A stretch of 19,691 nt of DNA, from NCBI GenBank assembly GCA_036986275.1, contig BTRG01000047.1, positions 1 through 19,691 on the forward strand. The letters run 5' to 3'. The position numbers and the translations under genes were made by a program. Of the stretch, positions 13,955 to 19,691 are shown one piece after another. Numbering within the stretch: the first letter of the stretch is position 1; each line of letters opens with the position of its first letter. Source of the DNA: BTRG01 sp036986275. GTDB lineage: Bacteria > Pseudomonadota > Gammaproteobacteria > Acidiferrobacterales > SZUA-150. The notes beneath the pieces were generated by a model. That model had not been told where the DNA came from and did not search any database. It worked only from the letters and a program-made list of their open reading frames with translations.

Positions 13955-15568
13955 TCAGCGGGATGCCTTGACTTTCCGTTGTTCCATGTCCTGACTACGC
14001 AGATAGTCTTCATAAGTGCCGTGGAAATCGACGATACCTGTGGGTGTCATCTCGATAATGCGTGTCGCCAATGAGGACACGAATTCACGGTCATGGCTGA
14101 CGAAGATTAACGTGCCTGGATAATTTTCCAGTGCCAGGTTCAGTGATTCAATGGATTCCATATCCAGGTGGTTGGTGGGCTCGTCCATTAACATAATATT
14201 TGGACGTTGCAGCATTAATTTGCCAAATAACATGCGGCCTTGCTCGCCACCGGAGATTACGTTGACAGATTTGTCAATATCATCCTGGGAAAACAACAAG
14301 CGCCCCAGCGTGCCACGAATAACCTGTTCGTCATCGCCTTTTTTGCCCCATTGACCCATCCAGTCGAGCAGGGGTTTGTCTTCTTCGAAGTCAGTGGCGT
14401 GATCCTGTGCATAATAGCCGATCTCTGCATTTTCAGACCACTTCACAGTGCCGGCTGACGGCTCCTGATCACCGATCAGGCATTTTAACAGGGTGGATTT
14501 GCCAATACCGTTAGGGCCGATTACGGCAATACGTTCGCCCACTTCCACCGTGAGGCTGAGGTCGGTAAACAGGTCTTCATCAAAGCGTTTGCCCAGACCT
14601 TCCAGTTCGAGTGCCAGACGATGCAGTTTTTTGTCCTGATTAAAACGGATATAAGGGTTTTGACGGCTGGAAGGCTTTACTTCTTCCAGCTTGATTTTGT
14701 CAATTTGCCTGGCGCGGGAAGTCGCCTGTTTTGATTTTGAGGCGTTTGCGGAGAAACGACTGACGAAGGCCCTGAGTTCAGCAACCTGGGCTATTTTCCT
14801 GGCATTGTTGGCTAATAAGCGTTCATTTACCTGTGTTGCAGCGATCATGTATTCATCATAAGAACCGGGGTACACGCGTATTTCCCCATAATCCAGATCA
14901 GCCATGTGGGTGCAGACGCTGTTGAGGAAATGACGATCATGGGAAATGATGATCATGGTGCAGTTACGTTCGTTTAACACCCCTTCCAACCAGCGAATGG
15001 CATTGATGTCGAGGTTATTGGTGGGTTCGTCCAGCAGCATGATATCCGGTTCAGAGAACAGGACCTGTGCCAGTAACACGCGCAATTTCCAGCCGGGTGC
15101 CACTTCGCTCATGGGGCCGAAGTGTTGCTCAATGGGGATACCTACACCCAGCAACAATTCGCCGGCGCGCGCTTCGGCCGTGTAGCCGTCCATCTCGGCA
15201 AATTCCGCTTCAAGCTCGGCGGCTCGAATGCCGTCTGCTTCGGTCATCTCCGGGTTGGCGTAAATTGCATCGCGTTTTGATTTGACTGCCCACAGTTCCT
15301 CATGTCCCATGACCACGGTGTCAATCACGCTGTATTCCTCGTAGGCAAACTGATCCTGTTTCAATTTGCCTATACGTTCGTGAGGGTCTTTTGAGACGTT
15401 GCCGGCGGAGGCTTCCAGGTCTTCCCCCAGGATTTTCATGAAGGTTGATTTGCCACAGCCATTGGCTCCGATCAGGCCATAGCGATTACCATCGCCGAAC
15501 TTGACAGAGACATTTTCAAAGAGTGGCCTGGCGCCAAATTGCATGGTGATGTTTGCGGTTATTAACAA
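13955..15568 (-). CDS. ybiT: ABC-F ribosome-associated ATPase, YbiT type
   Basis: The protein has 537 residues and tracks E. coli YbiT almost end to end. Two ABC ATPase domains are present. The first has GANGCGKST (34-42), the YbiT-typical VAPGWKLR in place of a classical signature, and LLDEPTNNLD with SHDRHF. The second has GPNGIGKST, SGGEQGRM, MDEPTNHLD and SHDREF. The linker (P-site tRNA interaction motif) carries SRFSANASKSKQATSRARQ. ABC-F proteins bind the ribosomal E site and adjust translation. I place the start at the TTG at 15566-15568. The mature sequence LLITANITMQFG then aligns with MLVSSNVTMQFG of YbiT, and GGA lies 8 bases upstream. The alternative TTG at 15595 adds nine residues not found in the family. 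It is the middle gene of rhlE-ybiT-NYN. Confidence 0.95.
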   Translation of the reverse strand: MLITANITMQFGARPLFENVSVKFGDGNRYGLIGANGCGKSTFMKILGEDLEASAGNVSKDPHERIGKLKQDQFAYEEYSVIDTVVMGHEELWAVKSKRDAIYANPEMTEADGIRAAELEAEFAEMDGYTAEARAGELLLGVGIPIEQHFGPMSEVAPGWKLRVLLAQVLFSEPDIMLLDEPTNNLDINAIRWLEGVLNERNCTMIIISHDRHFLNSVCTHMADLDYGEIRVYPGSYDEYMIAATQVNERLLANNARKIAQVAELRAFVSRFSANASKSKQATSRARQIDKIKLEEVKPSSRQNPYIRFNQDKKLHRLALELEGLGKRFDEDLFTDLSLTVEVGERIAVIGPNGIGKSTLLKCLIGDQEPSAGTVKWSENAEIGYYAQDHATDFEEDKPLLDWMGQWGKKGDDEQVIRGTLGRLLFSQDDIDKSVNVISGGEQGRMLFGKLMLQRPNIMLMDEPTNHLDMESIESLNLALENYPGTLIFVSHDREFVSSLATRIIEMTPTGIVDFHGTYEDYLRSQDMEQRKVKASR

Positions 15569-15630
15569 TGGTCTATTCCAGATATAAATGGTCAATTAGT
15601 GTGATCAAAGCGGTCAGCCCTGTTTTTTTA

Positions 15631-16929
15631 CTAACGCGCACTATTGCCCGACCGGCTCGGGTTGTTCGAGCGCCGCTTGCCCGATGGACGCCGACTGTTC
15701 CGGGGTGATGCCGTATTATTTCCAGCCGGCTTTCTTGCCGCCTGTTGCTGTCTGCCACGTCCCTTGTTAATAGGTTCCGCTTTGATGGAAAGATCGGGTT
15801 CAAAATCGTCAATCGTCACCTTGGGGATATCACGTTTTATGAGACGTTCGATATCTTTAAGCAACTTCAGTTCATCGATGCACACCAGTGACATGGCTTC
15901 ACCTTCATGGCCCGCACGTCCGGTGCGGCCGATGCGGTGAACGTAATCTTCCGCTACGTTGGGTAATTCAAAATTCACCACGTGGGGTAACTGGTCGATA
16001 TCCAGTCCGCGCGCGGCAATATCGGTTGCAACCAGTACACGCACCTTGCCGGATTTGAAATCCGCCAGCGCCCGGGTGCGCGCCCCCTGACTCTTGTTGC
16101 CATGAATCGCAGCAGCCATGATGCCATCGGACATCAACTGTTTGGAAAGACGGTTGGCACCGTGCTTGGTGCGGTTGAATACCAGTACCTGTTTCCAGTT
16201 ATTGGAACCAATCAGGTAGGAGAGCAGTTCACGTTTACGAATTTTGTCTACCGGATGAACCACCTGTGTGACGCTTTCTGCAGCGATGCTGCGCCGTGCC
16301 ACTTCAATCAGGGTGGGTGATTTAAGCAGATTATTTGCCAGTTGTTTTATCTCATCAGAGAAAGTGGCCGAGAACAGCAATGTCTGTTTCTGCTTGGGTA
16401 ACAGTGCGAGCACCTTGCGTATATCGCGAATAAAACCCATGTCGAGCATACGGTCGGCTTCGTCGAGTACCAGGATATCCACCTTTGAAAGGTTAACCGA
16501 GTTCTGGCTGACGTGATCCAGTAATCTGCCCGGGGTTGCTACCAGGATGTCTACACCCCTGATGAGTTTCTGTTTTTGCGGGTTGATACTTACGCCACCA
16601 AAAACCACGGTGGATTTCAAAGGCAGGTGCCTGCCATAGGTGTCCACACTCTCACTCACCTGGGCGGCCAGTTCCCGGGTTGGGGTAATCACCAGGGCGC
16701 GGATTGCGCGACGGCCTTTTCCCGCTTTGTCGGATGACATTAATCTTTGTAATAGCGGCAGAGTAAAACCGGCGGTTTTGCCCGTACCCGTCTGTGCGCC
16801 ACCCATGAGGTCGCGGCCTTCGAGGACAATGGGGATGGCCTGGCGCTGGATCGGGGTGGGCTCGCTGTAGCCTTTTTCGGATACAGCACGGACTAATTCG
16901 GCCCTGAGACCGAGGGATTCAAATGACAT
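15631..16929 (-). CDS. rhlE: DEAD-box ATP-dependent RNA helicase, RhlE type
   Basis: This 432-residue helicase unwinds short RNA duplexes and acts in ribosome assembly and mRNA turnover. All core motifs are visible: Q motif GYSEPTPIQ (20-28), AQTGTGKT (45-52), PTRELAAQ (83-90), TPGRLLD (132-138), DEAD (156-159), SAT (187-189), ATDIAARGLD (301-310) and HRIGRTGRAG (331-340). The final 45 residues are basic and low in complexity (Arg, Lys, Ser, Gln, Asn), typical of the RNA-binding tail of RhlE. ATG at 16927-16929 with GGAGA 11 bases upstream is preferred to a 57-residue extension without family similarity. The upstream region 16930-17089 is a long potential leader. ybiT starts 62 bp after the stop with no terminator seen between. 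Confidence 0.94.
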   Translation of the reverse strand: MSFESLGLRAELVRAVSEKGYSEPTPIQRQAIPIVLEGRDLMGGAQTGTGKTAGFTLPLLQRLMSSDKAGKGRRAIRALVITPTRELAAQVSESVDTYGRHLPLKSTVVFGGVSINPQKQKLIRGVDILVATPGRLLDHVSQNSVNLSKVDILVLDEADRMLDMGFIRDIRKVLALLPKQKQTLLFSATFSDEIKQLANNLLKSPTLIEVARRSIAAESVTQVVHPVDKIRKRELLSYLIGSNNWKQVLVFNRTKHGANRLSKQLMSDGIMAAAIHGNKSQGARTRALADFKSGKVRVLVATDIAARGLDIDQLPHVVNFELPNVAEDYVHRIGRTGRAGHEGEAMSLVCIDELKLLKDIERLIKRDIPKVTIDDFEPDLSIKAEPINKGRGRQQQAARKPAGNNTASPRNSRRPSGKRRSNNPSRSGNSAR

Positions 16930-17089
16930 ACTACGATGTTCTCCAGGGATCGGCCTACCCAATACACATGGTTTGGGACGGTCTAGGCGGAAACTGTGTG
17001 TTTTCGAGGTGAATCGGGAAGGATTACCGCTATAAAAACAGGTGCAGACCGAAGTGCACCAAGGCTTAAACGGGCATTGTACCTGAAAC

Positions 17090-17344
17090 TCAGCTTGCAA
17101 TGCTATGTTTATATGGCGCCAGCATTAATATAAGTGCCTGGGCGTGTTCGGCAGCCTTTCTGCCTAAATCCGTCAGGTAACCGCCATCTTTTTGAGTGAC
17201 GAGGCCTTTGTCGAACAGGCGCTGTACGGCAGTGATTTTTTCTGTATCTGCGGTTGAATGGACTTTGATGCCCTGGTTGGTGGTATCGAGGCTGTAATAA
17301 ATCAATATATCGAGTTCGGCCATTTGTTCTTTTGTGTAATGCAT
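17090..17344 (-). CDS. TIGR02647 family protein (small winged-helix-like)
   Basis: An 84-residue protein matching TIGR02647. It reads MHYTKEQMAELDIL, then LDTTNQGIKVHSTAD, VQRLFDKGLVTQKDGGYLTDLG and AAEHAQAL. The helix-turn-helix-like arrangement followed by KDGGYLTDLG suggests a winged helix, so DNA binding is possible but not shown. The ATG at 17342-17344 is chosen because AAAGGTGA sits upstream at good spacing and family members start here; the ORF's earlier ATGs are inferior. It is divergent from trpB2 and ends 160 bp before rhlE in the same direction. Confidence 0.88.
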   Translation of the reverse strand: MHYTKEQMAELDILIYYSLDTTNQGIKVHSTADTEKITAVQRLFDKGLVTQKDGGYLTDLGRKAAEHAQALILMLAPYKHSIAS

Positions 17345-17380
17345 GATTTCACCTTTCCACATCATTTTGTTTGTACTAAC

Positions 17381-17409
17381 GTGAACTACCGATCAATATA
17401 TCATATATA
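17381..17409 (+). promoter_or_regulatory. Possible promoter for trpB2
   Basis: GTGAAC (17381-17386), a 17-base spacer and TATATA (17404-17409) give plausible but non-consensus -35 and -10 boxes 25 bp before the trpB2 start. The ribosome binding site GGGAGG is at 17424-17429. The divergent TIGR02647 promoter must share the same 90-bp region. Confidence 0.35.
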
Positions 17410-17434
17410 AACCCGTAAGCACCGGGAGGATGCC

Positions 17435-18793
17435 ATGTCTCAGGTCAAGATCATGCTCGACGAAAACGATATACCAAAACAATGGTACAACGTGGTGGCC
17501 GACATGCCCAACCCGCCCGCGCCCCCGCTGGGCCCGGACGGCGCGCCCATAGGCCCCGACGCCCTGGCTGCCATCTTTCCCATGGGGTTGATCGAGCAGG
17601 AAGTCTCGGCTGAGCGCTGGATCGATATCCCGGAGCCGGTGCGCGAGATTTATCGCCAGTGGCGGCCGAGCCCGTTGTTCCGTGCCCGTCGCCTGGAGCA
17701 GATGCTCGGCACCCCGGCAAAGATCTATTACAAGAACGAGGGCGTGAGCCCGGCCGGTTCGCACAAGCCCAATACCGCGGTTGCCCAGGCCTGGTATAAC
17801 CAGCAGGCCGGTATCAAGCGCCTGAGCACCGAAACCGGCGCCGGGCAGTGGGGCTCGGCCCTGGCCCTGGCCGGACAGATGTTCGGCATCGACGTGCGTG
17901 TTTACATGGTCAAGGTCAGTTATGAGCAGAAACCTTTTCGCCGTTCCATGATGCAGGTCTGGAACGCCGAGGTGCTGGCCAGCCCGACAGACCAGACCGA
18001 ATCGGGGCGCAGGATACTCGCCGCCGATCCCGACTCGCCCGGTTCCCTGGGGATTGCCATCTCCGAGGCGGTGGAAGAGGCCGCTTCACGCAAGGACACC
18101 AATTACTCGCTGGGTTCGGTGCTGAATCACGTGCTGCTGCACCAGACCGTGATTGGCCAGGAAGCCAAAAAGCAATTGGAAAAAGTCGGCGACTATCCCG
18201 ATGTGGTATTTGCGCCCTGCGGTGGTGGTTCCAATTTCGGCGGCATCGCTTTTCCATTCTTTGCCGATAAGGCGGCGGGCAAGGCGGTACGGCTGGTGGC
18301 GGTGGAACCGTCGTCCTGCCCCACCCTGACCAAAGGCCGGTACACCTATGATTTTGGCGATACCGCCGGTCTCACACCACTGATGAAGATGTATACCCTG
18401 GGACATGACTTCGTACCACCGGGGATTCATGCAGGTGGCCTGCGTTATCATGGTGACTCGGTGCTGGTGTCGCAGCTGTATCATGAAGGGTTGATCGAGG
18501 CCATCGCCGTGTCGCAGATCGCCACGTTTGAGGCCGGCGTCATGTTTGCAAAAGCCGAGGGTATTATCCCCGCACCGGAAACCAATCACGCCATCCGTGC
18601 CTGCATTGACGAGGCCCTGCGATGCAAGGAGCGTGGTGAAGGCAAGACGCTGTTGTTCAACCTCTCCGGTCACGGCCATTTCGACATGGCATCCTATGAT
18701 CGCTACCTCAGTGGCGAACTGGAGGACTTCGATTATCCGGAAGAGGCGATAAAGCAGTCCATGCGGAATATCCCGAAGATTGCCGGCGCCTGA
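17435..18793 (+). CDS. trpB: Tryptophan synthase beta chain, TrpB2 type
   Basis: This 452-residue PLP enzyme joins indole and serine to make tryptophan. The N-terminal extension (PPAPPLGPDGAPIGPDALAAIFP), IYYKNEGVSPAGSHKPNTA with PLP lysine K111, TETGAGQWG with E133, and the phosphate-binding PCGGGSNFGG (261-270) all fit TrpB2 (COG1350). TrpB2 is longer than standard TrpB of about 400 residues, and several TrpB2 enzymes work without a TrpA partner. No trpA, trpF or other pathway gene is adjacent, which supports a stand-alone role such as indole salvage. GGGAGG precedes the ATG by five bases. It probably reads on into the small gene at 18816. GC content appears higher than in most neighbours. 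Confidence 0.93.
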   Translation: MSQVKIMLDENDIPKQWYNVVADMPNPPAPPLGPDGAPIGPDALAAIFPMGLIEQEVSAERWIDIPEPVREIYRQWRPSPLFRARRLEQMLGTPAKIYYKNEGVSPAGSHKPNTAVAQAWYNQQAGIKRLSTETGAGQWGSALALAGQMFGIDVRVYMVKVSYEQKPFRRSMMQVWNAEVLASPTDQTESGRRILAADPDSPGSLGIAISEAVEEAASRKDTNYSLGSVLNHVLLHQTVIGQEAKKQLEKVGDYPDVVFAPCGGGSNFGGIAFPFFADKAAGKAVRLVAVEPSSCPTLTKGRYTYDFGDTAGLTPLMKMYTLGHDFVPPGIHAGGLRYHGDSVLVSQLYHEGLIEAIAVSQIATFEAGVMFAKAEGIIPAPETNHAIRACIDEALRCKERGEGKTLLFNLSGHGHFDMASYDRYLSGELEDFDYPEEAIKQSMRNIPKIAGA

Positions 18794-18815
18794 CGCTGTA
18801 TCCGGCCCCCTGGTT

Positions 18816-19160
18816 ATGATGAACGAACAAGACAGTCCGCTTTCCTCTCCGATCCCGTCTGAACCCGATCTATCGGGTCTGACGGTTGTGGAGCTTGAGC
18901 CGGATGAAAGGGTGCTGGATTACCGGGCGGCCATGTGTATCGCGAACGCCGCGGCGGAAAACCGGATCGGTCAGTATATGTTGTTATCCTGGTATGACCG
19001 TGACCGGGATTTTGAATCGCCTCAACATGCCAGTGAGTGCCATCAGGACAGCGCTGTACCCGGGTACGTGGATTACGGCATTCATCACGGTGCAACGCTG
19101 CAGGTGGATATAGAACACGGCCGCTTTGTGTTCTTCTACCTGCCCGTGGATTTGGCCTGA
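18816..19160 (+). CDS. AF1514-like small protein
   Basis: This protein has 114 residues from the ATG at 18816 (a second ATG follows at once; an in-frame TTG at 18780 overlapping trpB2 is less likely). After a Ser/Pro-rich N-terminus come LDYRAAMCIANAAAENR, LLSWYDR, SP, EC, PGYVDYGIHHG and VFFYL. The order SWYDR...SP...EC...PG...YG..HG...I..G.FVF.Y resembles the AF1514 family of unknown function. No signal peptide or membrane segment is present, so it is probably cytoplasmic. It begins 22 bp after trpB2 with no terminator between, so cotranscription is likely. No good ribosome binding site is seen. Family call is from memory of the motif and is moderate. Confidence 0.65.
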   Translation: MMNEQDSPLSSPIPSEPDLSGLTVVELEPDERVLDYRAAMCIANAAAENRIGQYMLLSWYDRDRDFESPQHASECHQDSAVPGYVDYGIHHGATLQVDIEHGRFVFFYLPVDLA

Positions 19161-19199
19161 ATCACTTCTTGTTCGGGCCAGTGTCGGTTTTTCCGGTAG

Positions 19200-19652
19200 C
19201 TACCTGATCCAGTAACGCAAGGTCTGCGTAAAGGTGCCGTCGTTATTATTGACGGATGTCATCTCTCCGGTGATGCCGGCATAGGTACCCGTGCCGCCGA
19301 CAATGCTGAGTGCCGAAGCACCCTGGTCAAACTCACGCCCGGCCACCTGGATACTCCCGTTTGTGAGGCTGAGTGTCCATTGGCACTGAAAGCTGTGCCC
19401 CACCCGCAAGCGTATACAGCTGCCGCTGTTATTGCCGATTTTATGTTGCTGTTCGTCCAGCAGGGGTTGATCGAACACCAGGATATCACCCACCGAGTCA
19501 CCGGGCTCGCCGGTATCGATGAATTGGGCCTTGTCGATGCGGGCGTCTGCAATGGTGATGAGTGTCTGCGGTTTTTCCGGTGCGCAGGCGGGTACTGACA
19601 GCACGCATACGGTTAACAGCGAGTATTTCATAACAGCAGGAAATTTGCTCAT
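19200..19652 (-). CDS. Lipoprotein with allene-oxide-cyclase-like barrel domain
   Basis: This protein has 150 residues. The N-terminal signal ends LSVPAC, a lipobox-like site (C23), although proline before the -1 alanine is unusual. The body contains GDILVFDQPLLDE, IRLRVG, FQCQWTLSLTNGSIQVAG, LSIVGGTGTYAGITGEM and FTQTLRYWI. These are hallmarks of the bacterial allene oxide cyclase/dirigent-like beta-barrel. Enzymatic allene oxide cyclisation is a plant reaction and should not be assumed here. The start is uncertain: neither the ATG at 19650-19652 nor the one at 19629-19631 has a good ribosome binding site, and the second gives a tidier signal peptide. It is convergent with the AF1514-like gene, 39 bp apart. 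Confidence 0.78.
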   Translation of the reverse strand: MSKFPAVMKYSLLTVCVLSVPACAPEKPQTLITIADARIDKAQFIDTGEPGDSVGDILVFDQPLLDEQQHKIGNNSGSCIRLRVGHSFQCQWTLSLTNGSIQVAGREFDQGASALSIVGGTGTYAGITGEMTSVNNNDGTFTQTLRYWIR

Positions 19653-19691
19653 CTGAAAGGTCTGCCGGTGTTGTTCGATGTCATTAATGAC

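Noticed and set aside
18086..18679. 197-residue open frame antisense to trpB2
   Set aside because: It is opposite a well-supported enzyme and has no recognisable features.

Overview
The window looks like a chromosomal piece of a gammaproteobacterium. Several proteins point there: a YbiT-type ABC-F ATPase nearly colinear with the enterobacterial one, a DUF2058 (YaiL) protein, a TIGR02647 protein and an RhlE-type helicase. I cannot name the species from sequence alone. About two thirds is ordinary housekeeping material. The rest (about 1-5.8 kb) is accessory in character, with secreted proteins, gene remnants and insertion-sequence debris.

Layout. 1-182: 3' end of a GH100 (neutral/alkaline invertase type) glycoside hydrolase. 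306-872: a beta-helix gene fragment lacking its 5' end, inside poorly coding DNA that runs to 1568. 1569-2969: a secreted protein of four Cys...Trp repeat units plus a peptidoglycan-binding domain. 3003-3414: an internally deleted IS1182-like element with inverted ends and the C-terminal piece of its transposase. 3457-5370 (minus): two secreted proteins, one with thrombospondin type 3 and dockerin-like calcium loops, the other a beta-helix. 5646-5776: a 131-bp MITE-like element with the same kind of ends. The two secreted-protein genes therefore lie between two related IS-derived elements.

5831-6535 (minus) is an orphan ParA/MinD-like ATPase. 7003-8454 is pyruvate kinase. 8605-9408 (minus) is a membrane-anchored alpha/beta hydrolase. 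It diverges from a two-gene unit: yaiL, then a membrane-anchored helical-repeat protein with a retropepsin-like aspartic protease domain (9530-11290). A structured intergenic region (11339-11429) lies between that unit and a convergent 623-residue protein resembling a very divergent SelO/YdiU pseudokinase.

Further right on the minus strand are rhlE, ybiT and a NYN-domain (LabA-like) protein, in transcription order. The NYN start lies 11 bp beyond the ybiT stop, so these look like an RNA/translation-related operon. A TIGR02647 gene then diverges from a TrpB2-type tryptophan synthase beta chain. TrpB2 is followed by a small AF1514-like protein and a convergent lipoprotein with an allene-oxide-cyclase-like barrel.

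Most unusual content: the SelO-like protein, in which the usual nucleotide-binding lysine position reads as cysteine; the four-unit Cys/Trp repeat envelope protein; the IS-bracketed secreted-protein pair; and the nested-hairpin intergenic element at 11.34-11.43 kb. No CRISPR array, tRNA or rRNA was seen.
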